From contig NW_025855829.1 in assembly GCF_002878395.1 (NCBI RefSeq), positions 423,981 through 487,980 of the forward strand: a DNA stretch of 64,000 nucleotides. Reading direction: 5' to 3'. The translations under genes were made by a program, and so were the position numbers. Below the pieces are notes generated by a model. It made no database searches. It was not told the origin of the DNA and saw nothing but the letters and a program-made list of their open reading frames with translations. The DNA is from Capsicum annuum (Eukaryota > Streptophyta > Magnoliopsida > Solanales > Solanaceae). Shown piece after piece: positions 21,298 to 33,649 of the stretch; position 1 is the stretch's first letter, and every line of letters starts with the position of its first letter.

Positions 21298-23653
21298 TGA
21301 GATGACCCAAACATGGCTATATCGTAATGGGTATCCCAAGTCCAACCAGGATCAGGGACCACCCCCGATACCTAACCCAACCACCAAATGCAACCCTGAG
21401 TCGGATGAATTCCAAACATATAACAAGATTGTGTTTTGTACAAATCTAAACTCTGGGATAGGTCTATAACTGTGAACAACCCAAGAAAGTCCAACCATCT
21501 AATACACAACCAATAACCACATCAAAACCAAATCAGTAACCAAGTACAAGTCCATAACATAATAGGATGGAACAATCATAAATACGGTAAAATGGTATTA
21601 GCCACAATACCAATAGCAATGCCAAGGCTGACACCACTACTGACACTATCTATACCAACCCATAGTAGTCCCACAAAGCCTTAAATCAAAATTAAAACAA
21701 TATTCGGTTGGGACATGCCCCCAACCATAGCCAAAACTAATGTCTATGAAATTACCAGAGTATGTAAATACATCCAAAATATGAAATAAAGCCTTTTGGA
21801 ATATGGAAGCACACCACTTCAATCCAATAGTTAAACTCAAATCCGATCACTATGTAGAAGGTATAGAATGGTCGATTCCTATATCGCGTGGGGATATAGC
21901 CGCCCAAAGATGAGTTAGTGGGTGAATGCAAGCAAGTACTTAGGATAAGGATAAAATAATGCCAATCTTTAAAATCAAGTAAACAACTATATGCATAAAC
22001 AATCATACATATATATAATCTATGCTGGGAAAGAAAACCGGGTTTAGCATTCCTTTAAAACCACTAATCTGGGTATGTGTAGCTAAACCATCCTAGAACC
22101 ACCCATGGGCTATATGGGTCCAGTGTAACCCCTTGAATTGTCCTCAATGCATGTATCCACATGAACAGAAGATACCATAGGAGTAGTGGATTCCCGAGTA
22201 CCTTTTGCTCTCTATGATACATATGTACAAGTGTACTTAAGGGATTCCCGTGTACCTCATAAGTATCATATATGGTCGGTATGGCTAATCCTTATGTCGG
22301 CAAATATGAGTTTCCTGTGTTCATTCATTAGACTCTTACCTTCATGGTTGGCTATCACACTCCACCATTATTTCCTAATTAAAACCATTACCATATAACC
22401 AAACCACCAATTCCATTTATTATTAACCAAGGCTATAAGTAGTGGTATCGTCATACCGACTATAGCTTGCAAGCAATGTCTTTAGCTATCCTTTTTAAGA
22501 AGGGATTCCTAATACCTATAGATTACATTGGTAAGTTGACTTGGAGAAATCCCATGTACCCCACAAATGATCATTATTATGGTTGCTTGGGGGATTCTGT
22601 TGTACCCCTAAGGCTTTCAATTAGACCAACTATAACTGCCAAGACCTTACCATTTAACCATTCTTAACCATTTATACTATTTTGGGTTCCATTACCAAGT
22701 TATACCAAGCATAGTTCAATGAAAGTCCAACAATTTAACCAAAAACATTCTCATAAGCATTTTATCAAACATGTAGGGGGAATAGTATTTCCAAAGTGAA
22801 AACCAAGTACCAATTAACCATTACTATGCAACCAAATTCCCAAATCACCACAATAATATGAAAACCATAAGTAAAAGATATGGTAAAACCATAACCAACC
22901 ATTGTAACAAGAACCCCCAACATATATTTGAAAACCCAACCCATACAATATTTATGCCATGAAAACAATTCACAAAACATGCATTTAGTTGGAAATACCA
23001 ATAAAAGAAGAGTAACATGCCTTACATTATGAAGACAATGGAGAAAAATCACCTTAGTAAGCCCCAAATTGATCCTATTGATGAACCCTAGCCTTTCTTG
23101 ACCCAAGAGACTTGTGAGAATTTGAGAGTGTTTTGAGAATTTTTGAGTAATTTGCAAATAGGTTAAATGATGTCCCAAGAGTGTTATAAGTCTTGGAGCC
23201 TTAAGAGGTTAAGGGGAGAAATGTCCAGATTACCTCTAACTTAAACTACTTAAAATTCCCGCAGGATGGTACAACCATCCCATACCAATTATACCCTAGG
23301 GTACGAGTGGTACCCCTATCTCATACCCTAGGCCTCACCTTGGACCCCAATACTTTCCATAATATGATACTTAAACATACGACTAGAGCCATGAAATTGT
23401 ACCCTAGGAAGAATAGAATCACCTGGACTAAACTTAGGGCAACATACGATTAACACCTTACCATTCGTACCCTAATATATGACTTGTTTGTTCTAACTGT
23501 ACCTTAGACAGAAACCATCCAACTTACACTGGTCACCATATGACCAAGACTAACCAAACTGTACCCCATCATATGAGAAGTCCATCAAGTAGTATGATGT
23601 CCAGAATCCAAAAACTGAGAAATTTTTCTAAGGTCAAAACCTAGGGTGTTTCA
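21298..23653 (-). repeat. T1 5' LTR
   Basis: Bounded on the minus strand by TGAAACACCCTAGG at 23653 and GGGTCATCTCA at 21298, 2356 bp, followed directly by the PBS. It contains many CATACGA/GTACCCTAG motifs in its 5' part and a block of GGGATTCC..GTAC repeats in the middle. The open frames inside it (for example 22765-23178 minus) are not conserved in the sister LTRs and are not genes. Confidence 0.85.
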
Positions 23654-25301
23654 TTTACACCCCATGTTGGTGAATTCTGAACATATAACAAGATAAGAGA
23701 ATATCAATTTAAAGACATTATAATAAGTCTATACCCAAAACCAACCATCCATAACAAAATAATCAACCAATACTAGTACCAAAGCTAATACCAATACCAA
23801 TACCGATACTGTCCATGATTATAGTAGTCTCACAAAGCCTCTAATAAAAACCAAAGAATATTCAGTTAGGGCATGCCCCCGATCATAGCTAAAACCAGGA
23901 CCAAAAAAAATAGTAAAGGCATAAAGAAATCCATAACATGAAATAGGGTCTTCCAAATTATTGAAGCTCACCATTTCAGTGTAACTCAAAAATTGTCCCT
24001 AAATTACCTTATCACTAAGCAAGAGGAGTAGAAGTATGGCCTGTTCCTACATCACGTGGGGATACTACATCCGAAAATGGTTAGCGGGGTAAACACTAGC
24101 ATGGAACTCAAGGATAAAGATATAGTAATGCCATCAATCTAAAATCAGTCAAACCAATGCACATAATCATATACAAATACATATATACATACATACCATC
24201 CGGGATAGGGAGTGGGATTTAGCATGTAGTTTTAAACCATAACTTGGGTTATGTATATTTACTATCATAAGTCCACCCACAGGCTATTTGGGTCCAGTGT
24301 TACCCCCTAAACGACCCCAGTACATGTTAGTGTCATGAACTGGATATATCAAAGATGGTTGGGGATTCTCTTGTACCCTTCGCCCTCCGTGATACATATA
24401 TACATATATAGACTTAAGGGATTCCCTTGTACCCCAACAAGCACACGATCATCAAAACTAAACCTCATGTTGGCAAATATGAGTTTCTAGTATCCTTCCT
24501 TCGGACTCACACCTTTACGGCTAGCTATCACAACGCTCATTATTGCCCAATTAAAACATTTAACACATAACCAAACTACCAATTCTAGGAGTCAATTATT
24601 AAGGCATTATTAAGTGGTATCATCATACCGACTATAGCTTGCAAGCAATCTCATTAGCTTATACTTAGGGCATTCCCAAGTACTCTACATATTCCATTAT
24701 TAAAATCACTTGGTGGATTCCCCTATACCTCACAAGGTTTTAAATAAATCATTCACTTAGGGGTTTAAAAAGTTATTTGATTTATTTTTTAGGGTTATTG
24801 ATACCCTAAAGAGGTTATAAAACATGGGTTTCGAGTTGGGCAAAAGGAGAAATGTCCAGAATTCCCTTAACTTACAAGCTGGAAAAAGGTCGCCTTTGAT
24901 TACGAGTCAACTATTGACTCGTAATCAATCCTTACGACTCATCAACATGAGTCGTAACCATGAAAGTCTTACCAAGCACACAAACTACTATCCTTACGAC
25001 TCAACCGACTGACCCATAATGGTACCCTATGACTTGTAGGTCCCATTCGTAATCAACACAGAACCCATTTAAGATGTATACTGAAAACCCTATGACTTAC
25101 ACTCCATGAATCGTAACATATCCTTACGGTTTATAGTGAGCCACTCATACTCAGAGCAGAATCATACCCAAACTAACATATTTGGCTATAAATTATCCCT
25201 ATGATTTGTGAAGACATTGTACGACTCCAGGATCTAGTCGTAACCAAGGCAGTGAGCTCAAAGCTCAAGAAATTTTCAAGGGCCAAAATTTAAGGTGTTT
25301 A
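23654..25301 (-). repeat. T2 3' LTR, truncated at its 3' end
   Basis: It starts on the minus strand at 25301 with TAAACACCTTAAATTTTGG (the usual TG has become TA) and aligns in blocks with T1's LTR to the shared segment GAACATATAACAAGAT near 23680. T1's LTR begins directly beyond 23654. The part at 24890-25250 is dense in TACGACTC-like words. Confidence 0.78.
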
Positions 25302-25315
25302 AATTCTCCCCCACT
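25302..25315 (-). other. T2 polypurine tract
   Basis: The minus strand reads AGTGGGGGAGAATT next to the LTR start, matching T1's tract at the same place. Confidence 0.8.
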
Positions 25316-25439
25316 TGGATCATTCATTCTCGAAAGACATGATAAGGTATTTACCAATATGATTAGACCCTAAACATAACTACTCTTACCTTTAACAAAG
25401 ACAGAAAACAAAGATACTAAGAAAATTACAACTTTCTTT

Positions 25440-26860
25440 AACAAAGACAGAAAAAAATGTAAGGGAATACACATACCTTATGAACGATTTTCCAGAATAG
25501 GGAATAGGAATGAGTACTTGGACTTTACGTCCTCTTCGGATTCCCAAGTAGCCTCTTCAACCTTGTGGTTCCTCCATAGAACCTTTACCGAAGCTACATC
25601 CTTTGTCCATAACCGGCGGACTTGCCGATCTAAAATTTTAACTAGGACTTCCTCATAAGATAAGGAATCCAAAATACCAATATCCTTGATAGACACAATC
25701 AGCGATGAATCACCCACATACTTCCTCAACATTGACACGTGGAACATGGGGGTGAATGGAACTCAAACTAAAGGGCAACTCCAATTCATACGTAATATTA
25801 TCGATCCTCTTCTAGAGCAAGTATGGGCCAATATTTTAGGCACTGAGCTTGCCCTTCTTCCCAAATTGTATTACTCCCTTCATGGGAGATACCTTCAAGA
25901 ATACCCAATTGCCAACCTCAAACTCTAACTCTCTATGCCTCATATCCATATAGGACTTTTGGCGACTTTGGGTGGCTTTATCCCAAATTACCTTCACATT
26001 CTCTATCACATAGTGAACCAAATCTGGGCTAAAAATCTCAGCCTCCCCAACCTCGAACCATGCAATAGGAGATCTACACCTCCTACCATACAAGGCCTCA
26101 AATGGAGCCATCCCAATACTAGAGCAGTAGCTATTATTATACGCAAACTCTATAAGAGGCAAATGATCAACCCCACTACCACCCTAGTCAATCACGCAAG
26201 CTTAAAGCATATCTTCTAATATCTTAATAGTCCTTTTTATTTGCCTGTCCGACTGTGGGTGAAATGTAGCACTAAGGCTCACCTTAGTCCCCAAACCTAT
26301 CTAAAATGAATACCAAAACTGTAATGTGAACTGGGTACCACGATTTGAAATAATAGAAGCAGGCACGCCATGCAACTTCACAATCTCTTGGAGGAACAAC
26401 CTCGCATGATTCTCAACAGAATAATTAGTCCTCACCGGCAAGAAGTGAGCTGACTTGGTCATCCTATCCATTATAACCCAGATTGATTCAAACTGATTCC
26501 AAGAATGAGGAATACTGATAACAAAACCATATTAATCACTTCCCACTTCCATACAAGCAACTCAATTTCTTGATACAACCCTCTTCACTGCTAGTGCTCA
26601 ACCTTCACTTATTGACACACTATGCATAGCCACAAAACTGGCCATATTTTGATTCATATTATTCCACCAATAAACCTCCTTAATATCATGATACATCTTT
26701 ATCAAACCAAGATGAATGGCATAACATGACTTAAGAGCCTCGATAAAGATCTTATTTCGTAACCCATCTATATTGGGAACACATAATCTGCCTTGGTATC
26801 ACAAGGTACAATCACTACTAATCTCAAAGGCCATCACTTTATGCACACCTATATCATCCT
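25440..26860 (-). pseudogene. T2 integrase with chromodomain, degenerate
   Basis: The core C-terminal half is open at 25836-26162 with IEFAYNNSYCSSIGMAPFEA, LYGRRCRSPIAWFEVGEAE and NWVFLKVSPMKGVIQFGKKG. The chromodomain is open at 25478-25747 with FHVSMLRKYVGDSS, SYEEVLVKILDRQVRRLWTK and ASVKVLWRNHKVEEATWESE, and it is the best kept chromodomain in the window. The zinc-binding and N-terminal core parts (26200-26860) are only fragments with many stops. A frameshift near 25790 separates core and chromodomain. Confidence 0.85.
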
Positions 26861-26864
26861 TGAT

Positions 26865-27500
26865 TTACATCAAGATAGGATCTAACACTTGTTTCTCTTT
26901 TACCTCAACACCAATAAATGACTTTCCCACCTCTTGAACAAACATACTACTATCTTCAGAGTCCAAGAGATAAACTCTAAGGTTAGCCAGATGGTGAACA
27001 TGAGTTAGACTTTCCATGGATAACCTGCTAAGAGTACCAGCAACCATATTAGCTTTACTTGGGTAATAGTGCAGACTCATGTCATAGTCTTTCAACAATT
27101 TAGTCCATATTGTTTGCCTGAGATTCAGCTCCTTCTGGGTGAGCACATATTGCAGGCTCTTATGATCAGAAAAGATACCCACATGTACTCCATACAAATA
27201 GTAATGACAGATTTTTAATGTGAACACAATATCCAATAACTCCAAGTCATAAGTTGTACAATTCTTTTCATGCACCTTCAACTATCTAGAGGCATAAGCT
27301 ACCACCTTGCCATGCTGCATCAAAATACAACCAAGCCCCACACGGTACGCGTCACAATAGACCACAAAACCATAAGTGCCTTCAGGCAAAGTCATAACCA
27401 AAGTCGAAGTCAGCTTATCCTTAAGCTTCTCAAACTACCCTCACAAGCCTCAGACCACTTAACCTTTACCTTCTTCTGAGTTAACTTAGTCAACTGGCAG
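26865..27500 (-). pseudogene. T2 RNase H, degenerate
   Basis: An open piece at 26865-27281 shows [60 protein letters not shown] and YYPSKANMVAGTLSRL. The last acidic residue (DALSRL in the family) is GTLSRL here, so an active-site Asp is gone. The N-terminal part (27300-27450) is broken by stops. Confidence 0.82.
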
Positions 27501-27559
27501 CTATAAAAGAGAAACTTTCCATAAATCTCTTGTGGTAACTGGCTAAAACCAAGAAGCTT

Positions 27560-28390
27560 CAGATATCAATTAGAGTCATGGGTCTAGTCCACTTCTTAAC
27601 CATTGCAACCTTCTGTGGATCCACTATGATCCCTTCACTAGTATGAAATAACCCAAAAAAGTAACAACATTCAACGAAAATTCACATTTCAAAAATTTGG
27701 AATACAACTGCTGATTCTTTAGGGTCTGTAACACAATTCGAAGGTGATCGATATGATCCGTTTCACTCTTAGAGTACACCAAAATATCATCTATAAATAC
27801 AATGACGAACAGATCCAAAAACTGAGAAAAGACCATATTCATCAAGTCCATGAATGCCACTAGGGCATTAGCCAACCCAAAAACCATAACCAAGAACTCA
27901 AAATACCCATCTCAGGTATAGAAAGCAATCTTAGGGATATCCACTCAAAATACCCATCTCGGGTAAAGAACTTAGCACCTTGAAGCTGATCAAAGAGATC
28001 ATCAATCCTTGAAAATGGATACTTATTCTTTACGGTCACTTTATTTAATTGTCGGTAATCAATACACATACGAAGGGATCCATTCTTCTTATGCTCAAAT
28101 AATAACGATGCACCCCATGGGGACACACTAGAATGGATGAAACCCTTGTTTAGAAGATTGTATAATTGCTCCTTAAGCTCTTTTAACTCTGCTAGAGCCA
28201 TTCTATATATGGTAATAGAGATTGGATGGGTGTCTGAAACAAGGTCAATCCCAAAATCAATCTCACTATCAGAAGGGACACCTGGAAGCTCATCAGAGAA
28301 GACCTCGGGGAATTTATTTACCACATGGATAGAATGTAAAGAAGGACCCTCTGAGTTAGAATCATTAACCGAACCAAATGATAGAAACAC
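27560..28390 (-). pseudogene. T2 reverse transcriptase, degenerate, with internal rearrangement
   Basis: The first part (27970-28390) runs from [20 protein letters not shown] through [20 protein letters not shown] and [18 protein letters not shown] to DQLQGAKFF. There the expected [14 protein letters not shown] segment is replaced by a second copy of [12 protein letters not shown] sequence. After a frame change, 27624-27893 reads [19 protein letters not shown] and [18 protein letters not shown] (active-site FIDD intact). The palm core is therefore missing a conserved block. Confidence 0.83.
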
Positions 28391-28605
28391 CCCTTGGAAA
28401 TTAATTTTTGGGCGCTAAGATACGATATGAACCTTCTCTTAGGAACTAGAGATCCTCATTCATTTACCACCGGGATAGAATGTAAAGAAGGACCCTCTAA
28501 GTTAGAATTTTGAACCTGAACCAAATGATAGAGACACCCCTTGGAACTTAATTTCTGGGCTCTAAGATATGGTATGAACCGTCCCTTAGGCACTAGAGAG
28601 CCCCC
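28314..28605 (-). repeat. 146-bp tandem duplication in T2 pol
   Basis: The segment 28314-28459 is followed by a near copy at 28460-28605, offset 146 bases. Both contain GATAGAATGTAAAGAAGGAC and AGACACCCCTTGGAA-like sequence. T1 has one copy at the corresponding place (about 19310-19460). It covers the protease-RT junction. Confidence 0.85.
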
Positions 28606-29218
28606 TTCGTACTCAATAACCAGTTCATTAGGGAATTTAAAAATGAACTTATCGGTTCAAAAATTTAGAGAAGCATACCATAAGTGCAATCAATCTATCC
28701 CTAATATGACATCAAAATTAACCATGTCTAACTCTATCATATTCAGAAAAGTATCCCTACTACCCATAGATACCACACAACCCCTATAGACTCTTCTAGA
28801 CACCGCAGAGTCACCCATTAAGGTAGAAATAGAAAAGGGGTCTGAAATACACTCAGGACCAAAACTAAAATAACAGCAACAAAAGAGGTCACATAAGAAA
28901 AAGTAGAACCCAGATTAAGTAAATAGTACACATCACGAGAAAAGAGTTTTAATATATCAGTAACGACATCAAGAGATGCCTCAGACTCCTAGCGGGTAAT
29001 GAGAGAATGGACACAATTCTGACTAGTTTCGGAGATAAATGGGGCACCCTTTGTTGCAGGAGCTGATGAAGAGACAACTAAAACCTTGTCTTCCCCAGAA
29101 ACAACCTTACCCACGGGATAGTTTCTAAGCATATGCCTGGCTGACCATATTTGAAAAACTTATTCCTTCCCTTATCATAGAAACCCCGATATAATTGACC
29201 ATAAAATTTACAAGGAGA
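28606..29218 (-). pseudogene. T2 protease and gag C-terminus remnant
   Basis: The protease motif reads LLNLGSTFSYVTSFVAV near 28880-28930: the catalytic Asp is Asn, as in T1. Upstream, broken frames carry the end of gag, with a zinc-knuckle remnant KFFKYGQPG near 29140-29170 in which two Cys are lost. The reading stops at about 29218 at the edge of unrelated sequence. Confidence 0.72.
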
Positions 29219-30243
29219 ATTAATCAATCATTAAATCTTATTTAACTCCTTATGTTAAGATTACAGAAATAATAATTCGATTAAATTTTTGAATATTTAA
29301 TTCATTGATTAATTTAATCTCTTATTCTTATATTTCGTGTGATGAATATAAAAATCTACCTACAAGATTTTAACATGAAAATGTATAAGCTACCATAAAG
29401 GGCATCATCAATCTCAAGTTTAAGACGTGAATTCTATCAACTAATCATTGTTTCACAAATGTTATTTGTTATCATGCAATCTATCGAAAATATTTTAACT
29501 CACCAAAAAGTTTCATCCTTTGATATATAGATCAAGTAAACAAACAAATAACATTGATCATAATAATTATATCTAGATTAAGAGTATAAGTTCGTTTAAT
29601 GATCTAGAGAAGTTGGTTATAAATATTTAGAACAAAGCACACAAAGTGCACTAACACCAAGAAGTGCAATTTGATCATTTCCATAATCAAGATTAAATTA
29701 TATTTTAATCTTATTTTACAATCATTAAGATATTTGTCCAGTTTTATCTTTGATTGTACACATTAAATTTGTACTTATAAGAATCAATAATTTAATCTTC
29801 CATGTATAAGCTAAACACTTTACACAAAATCCTCTACTATATAAGTAAATGGATAACAGATGAATATATAATTCATTTTATTTTTTATTGAAATAAAATA
29901 AATATTTTTCTAAAATAAATATTATATATAAATATATTTTGTTTGGTTAAAAGCATAAGTCAACATTGGTTAAGAAAGGGAGGAGTTTTTTACAGCGGGG
30001 CGGGGATTAATAATACATATCCCAACAAGTAGTATATTTACAACAACAACTTAATCCTTCTTATTTGCATAGTTGAGAGTGATAAGACCGACATGACATA
30101 GAGCTTAAAAAAAGAAAAGAGAATTTATTTTTCATATTAGTATAATCTAAAACAAATCATAAAATATATAAATTATTTTCTTGTCTCGATTTATGTTGCA
30201 TTTTTTGCTTTTTGCATTCAAACTCTCCACATCTAATCTTTGG

Positions 30244-30261
30244 ATGGTATTGTAGAGACTA
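30244..30261. repeat. SINE target-site duplication, left copy
   Basis: ATGGTATTGTAGAGACTA. Its partner is at 30445-30462 with one C/T difference. Confidence 0.92.
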
Positions 30262-30444
30262 AAAGGGAAGCCCGATGCACTAAAGCTACCGCTATATGCG
30301 GTGTCCGAGGAAGGGCCCCACCAAGAGGATATATCGTATGCAGTCTTACTTTGCATTTCTGCTAGATACTATTTTCAAGGCTTGAACCCGTGACATCCTA
30401 ATCATATGGAAGCAACTTTACCAGTTACTCCAAGGCTCCCCTTC
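30262..30444 (-). mobile_element. TS-family SINE (tRNA-Lys-derived)
   Basis: Read on the minus strand it opens with GAAGGGGAGCCTTGGAGTAA, the known start of Solanaceae TS SINEs. A box A-like TGGAGTAACTGG (30421-30432) and a box B-like GGGTTCAAGCC (30379-30389) follow, then the diagnostic body with GGTGGGGCCCTTCCTCGGAC. It is flanked by 18-bp direct repeats (ATGGTATTG[T/C]AGAGACTA) differing at one base. It is mobilised by LINE enzymes and transcribed by RNA polymerase III. It has no protein product, and the open frame at 30147-30356 is an artefact of this element. Confidence 0.93.
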
Positions 30445-30462
30445 ATGGTATTGCAGAGACTA
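30445..30462. repeat. SINE target-site duplication, right copy
   Basis: ATGGTATTGCAGAGACTA. Its partner is at 30244-30261. Confidence 0.92.
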
Positions 30463-33400
30463 TATTTTTTTAATCATATTGACATAAGAAGAGAAAAACA
30501 TATAGTATATTATTTTGATCTAATTTAATTTTAAAGATCTGTTAAATTAACTCTCGAAATGCAAAAAATATGACATAATACTGAGACTAGAAAGTATCTC
30601 ATTAAAAATAAATGATAAATTAAAAATTAAATTATTTCTAAATAAGAAAACATGTCACATTAAATTAAATAAAATAAAATTTTAGGTGGTTGGTAATTTC
30701 TTCACTTATAATTAAAAAGAGGAAAGTTGATGAGCTCCTTCTCAAGCATGGCAATGGACATGTAATAAATTAAAATGTTACTTGGAGTCAAAGATGTAAC
30801 ATTATTTTCGTCCTATTTGTAGTTTTAAAGAAAATCACAATCTTTATTGTGTTCTTGACTTTTGTCCCTTCGATGAGATGGATTCTTTTGCAGCTTACAT
30901 GCTTTTTTAATGATTCTACCTTTTTTTTTTGGTATTGCTAAGTTGAATTTCATATAGGAATTGAGATGACACATGCAGTGGACTTCAATTACAATCGCTC
31001 CTCTCATGCCCCACCCCCATATATACTTTGTGCTATCTTTCATATAATAATTCCATCATTTAATATAAATGGTAGAATAAAATAGTATGAGATTAGATAA
31101 TGTCTCTTATCAAATATGAAATCTAATTAATTAAAATTTTAATTTAGAAATATTTTTTTATTCGATGTACCAAATGAACCCTAAATCTAATAGATATGAT
31201 CAATTTACTTGTTAAATTAGTTAATGTGATGTCATGAGATTCATCCGTGAATGATAAACCTAAACATTCGACATGTTAGTACATGATTCCATCTCATTAT
31301 CAACACGCGTATTTTATATGCAGGTCTAATTTTTTCTCAAGAATCAGTCACCTACAAATTATTTTGAAGATGAATATTAATGAGACTCGAACTCAATAGT
31401 CTATCTGCTCTCTTAGAGAGTACATTCATGCACTAACATGCATGTTGAATGTTATTAACTGAAGATTTATAATATGCACAATTACTGTTATTACCATGGA
31501 ATTAAGCTCATCTCATGCTCGATTTCTTCAAGGTTCAATTTTAGGATTAATTTCATCTACAAATTGCATAATTAACACTTGATTTTTCTTTTTCAAAAAT
31601 ATAAACTAAATACAAAAACAAAAAATGTTGTTAGCTAATTTCTTTCGGTTGGACTCAATTATTAACTTGTAATTGTTTTCAAATATTGCCTGTGTTTGCT
31701 GACTAAACAGTACCATGTATAATCTTCTTGTTACACACACTGATAAATAAAATTGGCGCTAATATAGCTCTATCCCAAAAGTCAGCTCATAAAATGACAA
31801 TAATGGTGAATATACTATAAATTACAATAAATTACAGTTGAAATAAAATTGAACAGAAAATAAAGAAAATGAGATAATCTTCTTCTTGGTTAAGGCGCAG
31901 ATATCTCACTCTCTTTAAGAAGATTCAAGACAACTGCGGCATAATCTACATTGATCCAGCAGTATCAACTCTAGAGTTATCCCCTCTAGGATACAATAAT
32001 CTATCATGATGTACAACTCAAGTAACTCCAAATTAATTGAAGAGTCCAAAGCTCTACCATAAAAAACACCTTCTTTCAATGTATAGTTACTCTATTTGTA
32101 TAGTGAACATAACTAAAAACTTAGAATATTCTATTTGTCTGAACTTTCTCTTTCACTAATCACTATCAGAAATTCATATATTTCTGATAACAGATTTCGA
32201 CTAAAAAGAATCAGTCTCTAATTTTGACTACTTCAGTTGAAAATTTTAATTTTTAATTTTTATTTTTTATAAAATATTTCTCTAATACTATTTTCGACAA
32301 CAACAATCATAAGATTTGATGATAAATCCTGAGAAATGTATATTTTGATTACAGTAGTTGGATAAGCCATATGAAAATTGTCAATATTATTTTGACCAAA
32401 TATTTTGATCGTTTTGGTCAGAATAGTTTAAGAAGATCAATTAATAATAGGATTATAATCTGATATTTATAGTTAAAAATTTTATAAATAGTTAATTAAA
32501 TATGTTATTAAATATATATTAAATATATATCCGACCTTTATAGTTGAAAATATTAAATAATTAAATTAATATATTATTAAATATATAAGGATATTTCATT
32601 TATATATTAAAAAAATACCTCTATACAGAAAGGTCCCCTCTCTCTCTACACTAAGGTAAATTCACTATCCTTTCTATTTCTCTCTCTAAATTAGGGTGCA
32701 TCAACCGTGACTTGGTGGAGTTTTGGTGGTGATGGCAATGGTGACTTGGTGGATATTTGGTAGTGATAGTGATGGTGACTTGGTTGAAGGCACCACGTAG
32801 TTGGTGGTTCGATTTTTGTTTTCGATAAAAATCTGTTACTTTAATTCTTTTTTATTTTCAATTATCATGTTTTCCTACTTAAATTTTGTTGTCTTCCCCC
32901 ATTAATTATGTTGTTTTGCGCCATATCTAAAAGCCCATTTGGGATGTTTACTTAGGGGTTGCATTCTGTTTTGGAGGTTGTGGAGAGGTGTGTGGCCATC
33001 ATATCAAAAGATTTTACTGCTTAAATAGTGCACATTAAGTAGCATTTTACAAAAAAAATTGATAAGATCGGGAGAATGCACCCACGATTTTTTCTTTTTC
33101 TTCATCTGATTTACGTTTATGGGAGTAACTTTCTGGTCTTTTGAAGTGGTGCATATGTTTGTTTTGGTTTTAAATATTTTTATGCTTACTGCTAATGTCG
33201 TGGATTAAAACATGACTTGTATTTAAGAATTATATTTGCTTAGGTAGTGAGAGCAAAAAAGGAAAGAGATTAACTCCAAGAGGGAAACCAAAAGAGTAAA
33301 TTCGTAAGTCACATGGGATACAGTTCAAATATATTTCTGTTTCCTTTTTACAATAGAGGATGCAACTAGTGACTATTCTCGGTTAAGAAGTTTCATTTAA

Positions 33401-33644
33401 TGTGGTTTTTAATGGGGTAGTATTCAAATATATCGAAATTGTAGACTTTTAATGGGGTAGTATTCTGATAATAGATGGGTTGCTTCCTTTTTTATTTGGT
33501 TAATGGATGAAATCTCTAACTATATAGGTAAATGATGGACTTAGCTATTGAATGAATATCATTTTTCCCGTGAATTAAAAAAACAAGTTTACTAGAAAAA
33601 TTTAATTGTACGTACAATAATTGTTATATGCCATTTTATTGAAC

Positions 33645-33649
33645 CTATA
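33645..33649. repeat. Solo-LTR target-site duplication, left
   Basis: CTATA, identical to 35796-35800. Confidence 0.9.

Larger units (their letters stand above)
15886..23653 (-). mobile_element. T1: Tekay/Del-type chromovirus, main body
   Basis: Minus-strand order: 5' LTR (23653-21298), PBS, gag (21086 to about 19830), protease, RT, RNase H, integrase with a C-terminal chromodomain, polypurine tract, then the remaining 355 bases of the 3' LTR. The rest of that LTR probably lies at 3942-4976, beyond A1. The chromodomain and long LTRs (2.36 kb) place it in the Tekay/Del clade. Many stops are present. It abuts T2's 3' LTR at 23653/23654. Confidence 0.88.
23654..29218 (-). mobile_element. T2: Tekay/Del-type chromovirus, 5'-truncated
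   Basis: Minus-strand order: gag C-terminus and protease remnant (29218-28606), RT, RNase H, integrase, chromodomain, polypurine tract, 3' LTR (25301-23654). The 5' LTR, PBS and most of gag are missing at about 29218, where non-repeat sequence begins. The last 85 or so bases of the LTR are also missing at 23653, where T1 abuts. It is close to T1 in pol but is a distinct copy with its own duplications. Confidence 0.87.
29219..33644. other. Low-repeat AT-rich stretch, no gene seen
   Basis: Apart from the SINE at 30262-30444 I recognise no element or gene. The sequence is AT-rich with long poly-A/T and TTTAAAT-type runs. The minus-strand frame at 30825-31043 is short and has no known motif. A short repeat of GTGACTTGGTGGA with spacing near 44-60 bases occurs at 32707-32785. 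A 10-base inverted repeat at 32164-32189 is described under findings. Confidence 0.6.

Noticed and set aside
22765..23178. 137-codon minus-strand frame inside T1's 5' LTR
   Set aside because: The sister LTR pieces (3942-4976 and T2's LTR) do not keep it open, and LTRs of this type are non-coding.
30147..30356. Minus-strand 69-codon frame
   Set aside because: It is the body of the TS SINE read as protein. SINEs do not encode proteins.
29219..33644. A host gene in the low-repeat stretch
   Set aside because: I looked for exon-like open frames with splice sites on both strands and saw none I could support.
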